Shown here piece after piece: positions 34,988 to 43,962 of a stretch of 64,000 nucleotides of DNA. The DNA is taken from positions 8,680-72,679 of the forward strand of contig NZ_JAQLDQ010000009.1 of assembly GCF_028209395.1 (NCBI RefSeq), given 5' to 3'. The DNA is from Collinsella aerofaciens (lineage in GTDB: Bacteria; Actinomycetota; Coriobacteriia; Coriobacteriales; Coriobacteriaceae). A program made the translations under genes and the position numbers. The notes beneath the pieces were generated by a model that worked only from the letters and a program-made list of their open reading frames with translations, had not been told where the DNA came from and did no database searches. Within the stretch, counting starts at the first letter, position 1; every line of letters starts with the position of its first letter.

Positions 34988-36331
34988 ATGGCCAGTGACA
35001 ACGGAAAGAGCTTCCTCGACAAGTTTGCCGAGGTCTCTGCGAAGGTGGGAAATCAGGTTCACCTGCGTTCCCTGCGTGACGCCTTCGCGACCATCACGCC
35101 GCTCTATATCCTTGCGGGTATCGCGGTTCTTATTAATAACGTCGTGTTCCCTCTGTTCCCGCTCGATGCGGCGGGCCTTGCCAACCTTCAGACGTGGGGT
35201 TCGGCAATTACGCTGGGCACCCTCAACGTCTCTGCCATTATCTTGGCCGGATTGATTGGCTACAGCCTCGCCAAGAACAAGCGTTTCGATAACCCGCTCG
35301 CTTGCGTGGTCGTCGCCATCTCTGCCTTCGTCATCATGATGCCGCAGCAGATCACCGCCTCGCTTGCCGCCACGAGCCCGCTGCTCACCGACAAGATCAC
35401 CTCCGCCGAGGTCACGGGCGCCCTTTCGACTGCCAACACCGGCACTAACGGTCTGTTCTCGGCCATTATCATCGCTCTGCTCTCCGTCTCGCTCTTCATC
35501 AAGATTTCTGGCGTCGAGAAGCTCAAGGTTAAGCTGGGCGAGGGCGTGCCCCCCGCGGTCTCCAACTCCTTCAACGTCATGATCCCGATGCTGCTCAACC
35601 TCGCGATCTTCGCTCTTGCCGCGGCCCTGCTCGCCGTGTGCGCCGGCACCGATCTGTGCACCATCATCTCCACGTGCATCTCCAACCCGCTCAAGAGCAT
35701 CATGAACGCCGGTCCGTGGGCTGTTATCCTCATCTACACCCTTGCCAACCTGCTGTTCTGCGTCGGTATTCACCAGTCCACCATCTCTGGCGCTACCGTC
35801 GAGCCGATCCTGACCATGCTCATCGTCGACAACATGGCTACCTTTGCCGCCGGTGGCACCATCCAGCCCGATCACTACATGAACATGCAGATCGTTAACA
35901 GCTTTGCCCTCATCGGCGGCTCGGGCTGCACCCTCATGCTTCTGCTCGACACGCTCCTGTTCTCCAAGAACAAGGCTTCCGAGACCGTTTCCAAGATGGC
36001 TATCCTGCCTGGTCTGTTCAACATCAACGAGCCGGTTATCTACGGTTACCCCATCGTGTACAACCTGCCGCTCATGATTCCGTTTGTCCTCCTCCCCGAT
36101 CTGTTCATCGGCATCACCTATGGCCTTACCTGCGCAGGCATCATCAGCCCCTGCATCGCCCAGGTGCCCTGGACCATGCCTCCCGTCATCAATGCCCTGC
36201 TCGCTACGGGCTTTGACTGGCGCGCCGGCGTGTGGCAGGCTCTCGAGATTGTCATTGGCATGGCCGTCTACCTGCCCTTTATGAAGATTTCCGAGAAGGC
36301 AATCGCCAAGCAGGAGGCTCTCGCCGAGTAG
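34988..36331 (+). CDS. PTS system IIC component, cellobiose/beta-glucoside (lactose family)
   Basis: A 447-residue membrane permease with about ten hydrophobic segments. It forms the transport channel of a lactose/cellobiose-family PTS. Family hallmarks are the N-terminal HLRSLRDAFATITPLYILAG, the central GIHQSTISGATVEPILT, and PGLFNINEPVIYGYPIV, the conserved NEP region of the IIC substrate site. The start follows TCAGGAG. It lies 120 bases after the glucosidase and precedes IIB and IIA, so the three PTS parts are separate proteins as in Cel/Chb systems. An intercistronic hairpin follows. Confidence 0.94.
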   Translation: MASDNGKSFLDKFAEVSAKVGNQVHLRSLRDAFATITPLYILAGIAVLINNVVFPLFPLDAAGLANLQTWGSAITLGTLNVSAIILAGLIGYSLAKNKRFDNPLACVVVAISAFVIMMPQQITASLAATSPLLTDKITSAEVTGALSTANTGTNGLFSAIIIALLSVSLFIKISGVEKLKVKLGEGVPPAVSNSFNVMIPMLLNLAIFALAAALLAVCAGTDLCTIISTCISNPLKSIMNAGPWAVILIYTLANLLFCVGIHQSTISGATVEPILTMLIVDNMATFAAGGTIQPDHYMNMQIVNSFALIGGSGCTLMLLLDTLLFSKNKASETVSKMAILPGLFNINEPVIYGYPIVYNLPLMIPFVLLPDLFIGITYGLTCAGIISPCIAQVPWTMPPVINALLATGFDWRAGVWQALEIVIGMAVYLPFMKISEKAIAKQEALAE

Positions 36332-36360
36332 AACGCCTAACGTTCGTCCCTTTCACCTTT

Positions 36361-36391
36361 GCGGGCGCCGGTACGCGGTGCCGGTGCCCGC
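36361..36391 (+). promoter_or_regulatory. Intercistronic hairpin between IIC and IIB
   Basis: GCGGGCGCCGG pairs with CCGGTGCCCGC around nine bases, without a T-run. Its position between operon genes fits an mRNA-processing or stability element that sets relative IIC and IIB levels. Confidence 0.55.
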
Positions 36392-36492
36392 GGCTCTCTC
36401 CCTTGTGTAAAGATGCAGGGGGGTGGGCACAATAGCCGCAAGGAATAAAACCAGTTGTCGTCTGCGCGCCGCGCAGTTATAAGGAGGAAACC

Positions 36493-36795
36493 ATGAAGAA
36501 GATCATGCTCTGCTGCAATGCCGGTATGTCCACGAGCCTGCTGGTCCAGAAGATGCAGGCCGAGGTTGCAAACCGTGGTCTGGATATCGAGGTCGAGGCT
36601 CGTCCCATGAACGAGGCCCACGATCACCTGGACGAGTGCGACATGTTGCTGCTTGGCCCGCAGATCGGCTACACCAAGGGCGACTTTGAGAAGGAGGCCG
36701 CCGGTCGTTTTCCGGTCGAGGTCATCAACATGGTCGACTACGGCCGCATGAACGCTGCCGGCATCATCGACCACTGCGTCAGCGTGATGGGCTAG
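36493..36795 (+). CDS. PTS system IIB component, lactose/cellobiose family
   Basis: A 100-residue cytoplasmic IIB. The phospho-acceptor cysteine lies in the P-loop MLCCNAGMSTSLLV (Cys7 or Cys8; Cys8 aligns with the family cysteine before NAGMST). LLGPQIGYTKGDFEK is the usual second conserved loop. It relays phosphate from IIA to the sugar bound by IIC. The start follows an ideal AAGGAGGA. It is immediately followed by the IIA gene. Confidence 0.94.
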   Translation: MKKIMLCCNAGMSTSLLVQKMQAEVANRGLDIEVEARPMNEAHDHLDECDMLLLGPQIGYTKGDFEKEAAGRFPVEVINMVDYGRMNAAGIIDHCVSVMG

Positions 36796-36804
36796 GTGCT
36801 CTGT

Positions 36805-37137
36805 ATGGAGGATATGAACGAACTGCAGATGACCTGCTTCGAGATCATCAGCTACGTCGGTACCGCCAAGAGCATGTACATCAATGCCGTGCAAAAGGCC
36901 AAGGAGGGCGATTTTGACGCCGCCGAGGAGCTTATCAAGCAGGGCGACGAGGCCTATAACGGTGGCCACGATGTTCACATGGGGCTTCTGAAGAAAGAGG
37001 CCAACGGCGAGCGTAACGGCGAGGCCCCGTTGATTCTGCTGCATGCCGAGGACCAGATGGCCGGTACCGAGACCATGCGCGTCATGGCGACGGAGCTCAT
37101 CGAGATCCACAAGCAGCTGCAGGCACTTAAGGCCTAG
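36805..37137 (+). CDS. PTS system IIA component, lactose/cellobiose family
   Basis: A 110-residue all-helical IIA that takes phosphate from HPr. The active-site histidine is in LILLHAEDQMAGT, the family motif, preceded by the conserved GHDVHMGLLKKEANGE. It begins NELQMTCFEIISYVGTAKSMYI, typical of LacF/ChbA. The start is ambiguous: GTG 36796, ATG 36805 and ATG 36814 are all possible, and none has a good ribosome site, so coupling to the IIB stop nine bases away is likely. A terminator closes the operon. Confidence 0.92.
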   Translation: MEDMNELQMTCFEIISYVGTAKSMYINAVQKAKEGDFDAAEELIKQGDEAYNGGHDVHMGLLKKEANGERNGEAPLILLHAEDQMAGTETMRVMATELIEIHKQLQALKA

Positions 37138-37195
37138 TCGGCGTTATCGCCGCGAAGGACCGTGCGGTCCAACAGACAACATAGTCCCTTTGACG

Positions 37196-37233
37196 GGCGC
37201 CGGGAGTCTCCGCCTCCCGGCGCCTCTATTTTT
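37196..37233 (+). terminator. Rho-independent terminator of the beta-glucoside operon
   Basis: GGCGCCGGGAG pairs perfectly with CTCCCGGCGCC around seven bases, followed by TCTATTTTT. Confidence 0.9.
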
Positions 37234-37283
37234 GGGGATGGTCTTGTGCGGCCTGTTGAGCGGCCATTTGCGTTTCCCAGGAT

Positions 37284-37326
37284 AAAACCTGCCAAAACAA
37301 ACCTGTCCCTTTTTGGTAGGTTTTTG
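37284..37326. repeat. Palindromic element, family 6, half copy
   Basis: AAAACCTGCCAAAACAAACC(TGTCCC) matches the right arm of the element at 33341-33433. The second arm is reduced to TTGGTAGGTTTTT, leaving a nine-base stem (AACCTGCCA with TGGTAGGTT). It lies just before the glucokinase gene. Confidence 0.65.
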
Positions 37327-37378
37327 CCTTGGGAGCGGTACCATACAGGCAATGTTTAAACGAGAAAGGCGGGCTCCC

Positions 37379-38332
37379 ATGGAACCTAAGCAGTACTACA
37401 TCGGCATTGACGTCGGCGGCACTTCGGTTAAGGAGGGTCTGTTCGACGAGGACGGCAACCTGCTGGCCAAGGCCAGCGTGCCTACGCCTCCCATCGTTGA
37501 CGCTGCGGGCTTTGCCGCGGTGACCGAGGCTATCGACCAGGTGGTCGCCAAGGCCCAGATTCCGCGCGCCTTTGTGGCTGGCATTGGCCTGGCCGTTCCG
37601 TGCCCCATCCCGGCGTCGGGCGATGCCAAGGTCAAGGCCAACATTGCCATTAACCTGCCCGAGCTGAGGATCGCCATTCAGCAGCACTGCCCCGACGCGG
37701 TCGTTAAGTACGAGAACGATGCCAACGCCGCCGCCATGGGCGAGGCCTGGCTCGGCTCTGCCAAGGGCGTGCAGAACGTGGTGATGGTCACCATCGGTAC
37801 CGGCGTGGGTGGCGGCGTTATCGTTAATGGCGACGTGGTATCGGGCGTTGTGGGTGCTGGCGGCGAGATTGGCCACATGTGCCTGAACCCAGCTGAGGAG
37901 CGCACCTGCGGCTGCGGCGGCCATGGCCACCTGGAGCAGTATTCCAGCGCCACCGGCGTGGTGAGCAACTACCTTGCCGAGTGCAAGAAGGCGGGCGTCG
38001 AGCCCATCGAGCTCACCGGCCCCTCCGATTCCAAGGACGTGTTCCAGGCCTGCCGCGAGGGAGACAAGCTCGCGCTGGCCGCGGCCGATACCATGGCCGA
38101 TTATCTCGGTCGTGCCCTGGCGCTTATTGCCAACGTGGTCGACCCCGAGATGTTCCTGATCGGCGGCGGTGCGTCTGCCTCGGCCGATGTCTACCTCGAC
38201 AAGGTTCGCGAGCACTTCCAGCGCTACGCGCTTTCCGCCTCGCGCGAGACGCCCATTAAGGTCGCTTCGCTCGGCAACGACGCCGGCATCATCGGTGCCG
38301 CCTACGTAGCCCTGCGCGCTGCCGGCAAATAG
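37379..38332 (+). CDS. ROK-family glucokinase
   Basis: A 317-residue sugar kinase. The ATP site is YIGIDVGGTSVKEGLFD, the catalytic aspartate lies in YENDANAAAMGE, VTIGTGVGGGVI is the second phosphate loop, and the ROK zinc signature is GEIGHM plus CGCGGHGHLEQYSS. This set is characteristic of glucokinases rather than ROK repressors; no helix-turn-helix is present. Placement after the beta-glucoside operon fits phosphorylation of glucose set free by the GH1 enzyme. The start at 37379 follows AGAAAGG. Confidence 0.93.
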   Translation: MEPKQYYIGIDVGGTSVKEGLFDEDGNLLAKASVPTPPIVDAAGFAAVTEAIDQVVAKAQIPRAFVAGIGLAVPCPIPASGDAKVKANIAINLPELRIAIQQHCPDAVVKYENDANAAAMGEAWLGSAKGVQNVVMVTIGTGVGGGVIVNGDVVSGVVGAGGEIGHMCLNPAEERTCGCGGHGHLEQYSSATGVVSNYLAECKKAGVEPIELTGPSDSKDVFQACREGDKLALAAADTMADYLGRALALIANVVDPEMFLIGGGASASADVYLDKVREHFQRYALSASRETPIKVASLGNDAGIIGAAYVALRAAGK

Positions 38333-38335
38333 CTG

Positions 38336-38380
38336 GTGCAAGGGGGTCAGGTTACTTTGCACCAACATGGTGCAAAAGGG
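38336..38380. repeat. Palindromic element, family 3, partial copy
   Basis: GGGGGTCAGGTTACTTTGC repeats the left arm and loop start of the element at 26051-26117. Here the right arm is missing and TTGCACCA/TGGTGCAA (38357-38375) forms a small perfect hairpin instead. Confidence 0.65.
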
Positions 38381-38498
38381 ACAGCCTTGGCCCCCATGCC
38401 TGCCACAAAATATGCCGTGGCCCTTCTGTCTGCGAAGGCTCGGCATCGGCGTGCTACCATAGCTACGTCCAAGTACACATATCAAGTGGAGGATATCC

Positions 38499-39422
38499 AT
38501 GGCAAACGTTCTTGTCTTTGGTCACCAGAACCCCGATAACGACGCCATCATGAGCGCCGTCGTCCTGTCCCAGCTGCTCAACCAGGTTGAGTATGCCGGC
38601 AACACCTACGAGGCCTGCGCCCTTGGTCAGCTTCCGGCCGAGTCCGCCAAGCTGCTCGCCGACGCCGGCATCGCCGAGCCCCGCGTGATCGAGTCCGTCG
38701 AGGCTGGTCAGCTCGTCGTCCTCACCGACCACAACGAGTCTGCCCAGTCCGTCGCCGGCCTTAAGGACGCCACGGTCTTTGGCGTTGTCGATCATCACCG
38801 CATCGGCGACTTCGAGACCGCCGGCCCGCTGCACTACATCTGCCTGCCCTGGGGCTCCAGCTGCACCATCGTCACCAAGCTCGCCGGCGTGCTCGGCGTT
38901 GAGCTTTCCGACGTCCAGGCCAAGCTGCTGCTCTCGGCCATGATGACCGACACGCTCATGCTCAAGAGCCCCACCACCACCGATGTCGACCGCGCCGTCG
39001 CCGCCAAGCTCGGCGAGCAGGTGGGCGTCGACCCGGTCAAGTTTGGCATGGAGGTCTTCCTCACCCGTCCGTCCGGCTCTTTCACCGCAGCCGAGATGGT
39101 CGGCAACGACATCAAGATGTTCGAGCCCGCCGGCAAGAAGCTGCTCATCGGCCAGTACGAGACCGTCGACAAGAGCCGCGCGCTCGGCATGATCGACGAG
39201 ATTCGCGAGGCCATGCGCGCCTACGCCGCCGAGAAGGGTGCCGACGGCATCGTCCTGTGCATCACCGACATCATGGAGGAGGGCTCGCAGGTCCTGCTCG
39301 AGGGCGAGACCGAGGCCGCTCAGAAGGGCCTGGGCATTGCCGACGAGCACGACGGCGTCTGGATGCCGGGCGTCCTCTCCCGTAAGAAGCAGGTCGCTGC
39401 CCCCATCATGGCCGCCTGCTAG
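38499..39422 (+). CDS. ppaC: Manganese-dependent inorganic pyrophosphatase
   Basis: A 307-residue family II pyrophosphatase (DHH superfamily), which removes pyrophosphate from biosynthesis. Metal motifs are FGHQNPDNDA, LTDHNES, the DHH signature VVDHHRIGDF, and a later SAMMTDTL aspartate. The C-terminal DHHA2 domain has the substrate-binding SRKKQVAAPI. Length is standard and no CBS regulatory insert is present. The ATG follows a weak GTGGAGG. It is monocistronic with a terminator. Confidence 0.96.
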   Translation: MANVLVFGHQNPDNDAIMSAVVLSQLLNQVEYAGNTYEACALGQLPAESAKLLADAGIAEPRVIESVEAGQLVVLTDHNESAQSVAGLKDATVFGVVDHHRIGDFETAGPLHYICLPWGSSCTIVTKLAGVLGVELSDVQAKLLLSAMMTDTLMLKSPTTTDVDRAVAAKLGEQVGVDPVKFGMEVFLTRPSGSFTAAEMVGNDIKMFEPAGKKLLIGQYETVDKSRALGMIDEIREAMRAYAAEKGADGIVLCITDIMEEGSQVLLEGETEAAQKGLGIADEHDGVWMPGVLSRKKQVAAPIMAAC

Positions 39423-39441
39423 GTTTAGTTGACCAAACGCC

Positions 39442-39481
39442 ACGACCGGATCACGGACGCCCCGCGCTCCGGTCGTTTTTT
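39442..39481 (+). terminator. Rho-independent terminator after ppaC
   Basis: ACGACCGGA pairs with TCCGGTCGT and is followed by six T. Confidence 0.9.
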
Positions 39482-39689
39482 GTGCACGTCGCCGCGTCGT
39501 CTCTTGGACAGGCGTGCCCGTGCCGTTGAGCAAATAATGTTCAACCTGTGGTTCCGCTTTTCGGCCACGCCTGCGTGCTTGTCGTGCAGGGTAGGCTAGA
39601 TGCAAGCGTAATACGTTAGAGCGCGGCGCCGCCACTTGGGCGGGCCGTGCTTTTTTAAGACGGGAGCCATCCCGTGAAAGGAGCCGCCC

Positions 39690-41048
39690 ATGGCAGCAAC
39701 TGAGCAGCTGTTCAACGCTCGCGAGCGCAAGCGCTTTGAACGCCACGACATCTGGGAGCGCATCACCGAGAACGGCACGATTTCTGCCGCCGTCATGGTC
39801 TTCGCCGCCATCGCCGCCGTCATTTGCGCCAATACCGATGCCTACGAGGCCATCCATCACTTTTTGGAGACCCCGCTGTATGTGGGTCTGGGCAACCTTA
39901 CGGCCGGTCTCACCGTTGAGCTATTCGTCAACGACTTCCTCATGGCGATTTTCTTTTTGCTGGTGGGCATTGAGCTCAAGTATGAGATGACGGTCGGCGA
40001 GCTCAAAAACCCGCGCCAGGCTATGCTTCCCATGCTGGCGGCCGTGGGCGGCGTCGTCGTTCCCGCCTGCATCTATCTGATCTTTAACCATGCCGGCGCG
40101 CACAACGGCTGGGCCATTCCCATGGCAACCGATATTGCCTTTGCGCTGGGCGTGCTGTCGCTTTTGGGCAATCGCGTGCCCAACGGCGTGCGCGTGTTCT
40201 TCTCGACGCTCGCCATCGCCGACGACCTCATTTCCATCGCCGCCATCGCCATCTTCTACGGTCAGAGCCCCAATCCGTTTTGGTTGGGCGCCGCCGCGCT
40301 TGTGACCTGCGCGCTCGTGTGGCTCAACAAGACGCAGCACTACCGTCTCGCCCCGTATTCGGTGCTGGGCCTGCTGCTGTGGTTCTGCATGTTCAAGAGC
40401 GGCGTACATGCCACGCTTGCTGGCGTCATCTTGGCCTTTACCATCCCGGCCAAGTGCGGCGTCAAGCTCGATAGCCTCACCGATTGGTTGGGCGAGTGCC
40501 TGCCGCTGCTCGATGACCGCTACGACGACGAGGCGCACATCTTGGGCCAGCATGACTTTACCGTCTCGACCACCAGGGTCGAGCGCGTCATGCACCGCGT
40601 GACCCCGCCGCTCATCCGCATGGAGCGTCTGATCTCCACGCCGGTCAACTTTGTAATTCTGCCGATCTTTGCGTTTGTCAACGCACAGGTTCGCCTAGTG
40701 GGCGTGGACATGAGCACGCTGCTCACCGACCCGGTGACGCTCGGCGTGTACTTTGGCATGCTGCTGGGTAAGCCGATCGGTATCTTTGGCATGACGTTTG
40801 CCCTGGTTAAGCTTAGGGCCTGCGAGCTGCCGCGCAATGTCAACTGGCACATGATTGCCGGTGTGGGCATTCTGGGCGGTATCGGCTTTACCATGTCGAT
40901 TCTCATCAGCGGCCTTGCCTTCCCGACGGCCCAGTTTGAGGTTCTGGCTGCCAAGGCCGCCATCCTTGCCGGTTCGGTCACCGCTGCCGTGCTCGGTATG
41001 ATCTACATGAGCGTGGTCTGCAAACACCCCGCGCCCAAGGACGAGTAA
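39690..41048 (+). CDS. nhaA: Na+/H+ antiporter NhaA
   Basis: A 452-residue inner-membrane antiporter exchanging sodium for protons. The core pattern is intact: FFLLVGIELKYEMTVGEL, WAIPMATDIAFALGVLSLLG, and IADDLISIAAIAIFY with the two adjacent aspartates of the ion-binding site. PIFAFVNAQV and GIGFTMSILISGLAF complete the set. There is a hydrophilic insert in the middle (DDRYDDEAHILGQHDF) and a charged N-terminal extension, as in actinobacterial members. The start follows AAAGGAG. A terminator follows. Confidence 0.95.
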   Translation: MAATEQLFNARERKRFERHDIWERITENGTISAAVMVFAAIAAVICANTDAYEAIHHFLETPLYVGLGNLTAGLTVELFVNDFLMAIFFLLVGIELKYEMTVGELKNPRQAMLPMLAAVGGVVVPACIYLIFNHAGAHNGWAIPMATDIAFALGVLSLLGNRVPNGVRVFFSTLAIADDLISIAAIAIFYGQSPNPFWLGAAALVTCALVWLNKTQHYRLAPYSVLGLLLWFCMFKSGVHATLAGVILAFTIPAKCGVKLDSLTDWLGECLPLLDDRYDDEAHILGQHDFTVSTTRVERVMHRVTPPLIRMERLISTPVNFVILPIFAFVNAQVRLVGVDMSTLLTDPVTLGVYFGMLLGKPIGIFGMTFALVKLRACELPRNVNWHMIAGVGILGGIGFTMSILISGLAFPTAQFEVLAAKAAILAGSVTAAVLGMIYMSVVCKHPAPKDE

Positions 41049-41097
41049 GAACGCAAAAACCGGGGCCGGACATGCCCCGGATACCCTCGTATGCAAA

Positions 41098-41140
41098 AAA
41101 CGCCGTTTGTGAGTACTGTCACAAACGGCGTTTCATTTAT
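41098..41140. terminator. Terminator between nhaA and convergent small gene
   Basis: AAACGCCGTTTGTGA pairs perfectly with TCACAAACGGCGTTT and has A- and T-rich flanks, so it can act on both strands. Confidence 0.85.
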
Positions 41141-41166
41141 TTGGCCACAGGCCCCAATGACTAGGT

Positions 41167-41421
41167 TTATTCCACGGTGCCGTAGACGGCGCCCCAGCCG
41201 TGGGCGGCAAGGGCGGAGTTGAGCTGGTCGCAAAGTGACTGGCGGTCGTAATAGCCGGGCGGTAGCAGGTTCACGATTTCCATAAGGTCGGGTGCCAGGT
41301 CCAAGATCTCGGCCTGTACGATGAGATCCAGGCGATCGATGGCGCGGCGGTCGTAAAACAGCCCGTCGACCAGGCGCTGCAGGTCGCCGAATTCCTCGGC
41401 CTGGAACGATCCGTACTCCAT
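41167..41421 (-). CDS. Small conserved hypothetical protein
   Basis: An 84-residue acidic, mostly helical protein that I cannot assign. It reads MEYGSFQAEEFGDLQRLVDG then FYDRRAIDRLDLIVQAEIL and LLPPGYYDRQSLCDQLNSAL. No membrane segment or cysteine pair is present. The start at 41421 has an excellent AAGGAGG; a longer frame to 41472 lacks one. It lies between nhaA and a divergent aminotransferase gene. Confidence 0.75.
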   Translation of the reverse strand: MEYGSFQAEEFGDLQRLVDGLFYDRRAIDRLDLIVQAEILDLAPDLMEIVNLLPPGYYDRQSLCDQLNSALAAHGWGAVYGTVE

Positions 41422-41571
41422 AGTGCCTCCTTGGGCGCCCCATGCCGGTATGCGCGGCGATTCGTAATTCATTGCGATGAACTTAATCTATCACGGCTTC
41501 ATACCGTTGCGGCGGTGGCGGTCTATACTTAGACGAACTGCAACGTACCGCTTCGCGAAAGGTCGCACCCC

Positions 41572-42876
41572 ATGCAGACGATCTACCAGAAGATGGAAAC
41601 CACCGAACTCGATGCCGCCATCGAGGCACTCAAAGCCGAGGTCGCCGAGGTCAAGGCCAAGGGCCTGGCGCTCGACATGGCCCGCGGCAAGCCGTCACCC
41701 TCCCAGGTGGACATCTCTCGACCCATGCTCGATATCCTCAATGCCGATGCCGATCTGCACGACGGCAACGTCGACTGCTCCAACTACGGCTGCTTTGAGG
41801 GCATTCCCTCGGCACGCAAGCTGGCAGGGGAGTTCCTGGGTTGCCCCGCCGAGCAGACGCTCGTACTGGGTTCGTCGAGCCTGCTGATCGAGCACGACAT
41901 CGCCGGCATGTTCTGGCGCTGCGGCTCGTGCGGCAGCGAGCCCTGGGAGGCTTACGAGGCCGCGCACGACGGCAAGAAGGTCAAGTTCCTGTGCCCGGTT
42001 CCCGGCTACGACCGTCACTTTGGCATCACCGCCGACCTGGGTATCGAGAATGTCCCCGTCGCGATGACCGACAACGGCCCCGACATGGACGAGGTCGAGC
42101 GCCTGGTTGCCGCCGACGACTCCATCAAGGGCATCTGGTGCGTGCCCAAGTATTCCAACCCCACGGGCATTACCTTTAGCGAGGATACTGTGCGCCGCCT
42201 GGTCGAGATGCCCACGGCCGCGCCCGATTTCCGCATCTTCTGGGATAACGCCTACTGCGTGCACGACCTGTACGACGAGACCGACGAGCTCGCAAACATC
42301 TTTGACCTCGCTCGCGCGGCGGGTACCGAGGACCGCGTGGTGGCTTTTGCCTCGACGTCCAAGATCACCTTCCCGGGCGCCGGCATCGGCTTTATCGGTG
42401 CGAGCCCCGCGGTCATCGCCGAGTTCTCCAAGCGCCTGAAGGCCGGCCTCATCAGTGCCGACAAGCTCAACCAGCTGCGTCACGTGCGCTTCCTTCCCAC
42501 CATCGAGGCGGTCAAGGAGCACATGAAAAAGCATGCCGAGTTCCTGCGCCCGCGCTTTGAGGCTGTCGAGCGCAAGCTTACCGAGGGCTTGGGCGACACG
42601 GGCTGCGCCACCTGGACGCACCCCCGCGGCGGCTACTTTGTAAGCTTCGATGGTCCCGAGGGCTCGGCCCAGAAGGTCGCCGCGCTTTGCGCCGACCTGG
42701 GCGTCAAGCTCACGCCGGCTGGTGCTACCTGGCCCTATGGCAAGGACCCGCGCGACACCAATATCCGCATCGCGCCGAGCTATCCTACGGTCGAGGACCT
42801 GGAGGCCGCGCTTGATGTGCTGGTGCTGGCCGTTAAGCTTGTCGCTGCCGAGCTTGCGCGTGCTGAGCGCGCCTAA
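41572..42876 (+). CDS. Aspartate aminotransferase, class I, actinobacterial type
   Basis: A 434-residue PLP enzyme of fold type I. The PLP lysine lies in FASTSKITFPGAGIGF, the cofactor-ring aspartate in WDNAYCVHDLYD, and NPTGITFSED and the substrate arginine NIRIAPSYP are clear. The N-terminal LDMARGKPSPSQVDISRPM and the overall pattern match the Corynebacterium AspT-like subgroup rather than classical AspC. It transfers amino groups between aspartate and 2-oxoglutarate. The ATG follows GCGAAAGG. It stands alone. Confidence 0.9.
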   Translation: MQTIYQKMETTELDAAIEALKAEVAEVKAKGLALDMARGKPSPSQVDISRPMLDILNADADLHDGNVDCSNYGCFEGIPSARKLAGEFLGCPAEQTLVLGSSSLLIEHDIAGMFWRCGSCGSEPWEAYEAAHDGKKVKFLCPVPGYDRHFGITADLGIENVPVAMTDNGPDMDEVERLVAADDSIKGIWCVPKYSNPTGITFSEDTVRRLVEMPTAAPDFRIFWDNAYCVHDLYDETDELANIFDLARAAGTEDRVVAFASTSKITFPGAGIGFIGASPAVIAEFSKRLKAGLISADKLNQLRHVRFLPTIEAVKEHMKKHAEFLRPRFEAVERKLTEGLGDTGCATWTHPRGGYFVSFDGPEGSAQKVAALCADLGVKLTPAGATWPYGKDPRDTNIRIAPSYPTVEDLEAALDVLVLAVKLVAAELARAERA

Positions 42877-42927
42877 CGCGCGGCCTCCCGTACTATCCGC
42901 ACTTTCGATTCGTAAAGGAGCGTATAC

Positions 42928-43242
42928 ATGGATTTGGGTATTTCCACCAACCCCACGCCAGAGCTCTACACCATTAAGGTAACCGGCGAGATTGATATCT
43001 CTAACGCCGATAGCCTGCGCAATGCCATCGACCTGGCGCTCGAGCAGCCCACCGAGGCCGTTGAGCTCGATTTTGCCCAGGTGAGCTACATCGATTCGAC
43101 GGGCATTGGCGTGCTCGTGGGCGCCGCGCACCACGCGGTCGACCACGGCAAGCGCTTTAGCTGCACCAATGTGCAGCCCCCGGTGATGCGCGTGGTCCAG
43201 CTGTTGGGTGTCGACCAAGAGATTTCGATCACCGCTGCATAA
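42928..43242 (+). CDS. STAS-domain anti-sigma factor antagonist
   Basis: A 104-residue single STAS domain of the SpoIIAA/RsbV type. The conserved phosphorylatable serine is in SYIDSTGIGVLVGA, and GEIDISNADSLRNAI forms the first helix-strand unit. Such proteins bind anti-sigma kinases and release a sigma factor when unphosphorylated. No anti-sigma kinase or sigma gene is adjacent, so its partner is elsewhere. The ATG follows TAAAGGAG. It lies 51 bases after the aminotransferase gene. Confidence 0.9.
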   Translation: MDLGISTNPTPELYTIKVTGEIDISNADSLRNAIDLALEQPTEAVELDFAQVSYIDSTGIGVLVGAAHHAVDHGKRFSCTNVQPPVMRVVQLLGVDQEISITAA

Positions 43243-43395
43243 TCTTTGCCCCCAAAAGGGCGTGCCGTTTGGCATATGTTTGTGATGCGCTCGGACGTTT
43301 TGGCGTCCGGGCGCTATACTTGACCGAATGAATAGACGAGTTCCGGCCGAATGGCGCGGTGCGGGCTCGACTCACATCGAGCCTTGGAGGTATGT

Positions 43396-43962
43396 GTGTT
43401 TGGTATTGGAGAGGGTGAGCTCGCGATCATCGTGGTCTTCGGCTTTTTGCTGTTTGGCCCGGATAAGCTCCCACAGATGGGCCGCACGATCGGCCGTGCT
43501 ATCCGTCAGTTCCGCGAGACGCAGGAAAAGATGACGGCTGTTGTTCAGTCCGAGATCATCGATCCGGTGAGCGAGGCCGCGTCGGCCCCGGTCAAGCCCA
43601 AGAAGGCTGCTGCGACCGACGACGATTCCGATGCGGACGAGGATGCCGCCGAGACGGCAGCGCCCGCCAAGAAGGAGACCTTTGCCGAGCGCCGTGCCCG
43701 TCTTGCTGCCGAGAAGGCCGCGAGCGAGGGTGCTGCTGAGGGCGAAGGCGCTGCTGATGAGGCCGAGCCCGCCAAGGCCGAGCCTGCCGCCGCCGAGCCC
43801 GAGCCTGCTGCAGAGCCGGAGTCCGAGCCCGAGCCGGCAGAGCCCACGACGGCCGATCTCTACGCCCGTCGTCCCCGCAAGCGCAAGGCCGTCGTCGACC
43901 AGCTCGCTCGCGAGCTCGAGGCCGAGGACGACGCCGCTGCCCCGAAGGGAGGCGATGAGTAA
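43396..43962 (+). CDS. Sec-independent translocase TatA/TatB-type protein
   Basis: A 188-residue Tat component. A short N-terminal membrane helix (GEGELAIIVVFGFLLFGPDKLP) with the conserved FGP turn leads into the amphipathic helix MGRTIGRAIRQFRETQEK. A long Ala/Glu/Pro-rich cytoplasmic tail ends in a basic segment (RRPRKRKAVVDQL). The length and tail fit TatB as well as TatA. The GTG at 43396 follows GGAGG five bases upstream. The stop overlaps the tatC start as TAATG, so the pair is translationally coupled. Confidence 0.9.
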   Translation: MFGIGEGELAIIVVFGFLLFGPDKLPQMGRTIGRAIRQFRETQEKMTAVVQSEIIDPVSEAASAPVKPKKAAATDDDSDADEDAAETAAPAKKETFAERRARLAAEKAASEGAAEGEGAADEAEPAKAEPAAAEPEPAAEPESEPEPAEPTTADLYARRPRKRKAVVDQLARELEAEDDAAAPKGGDE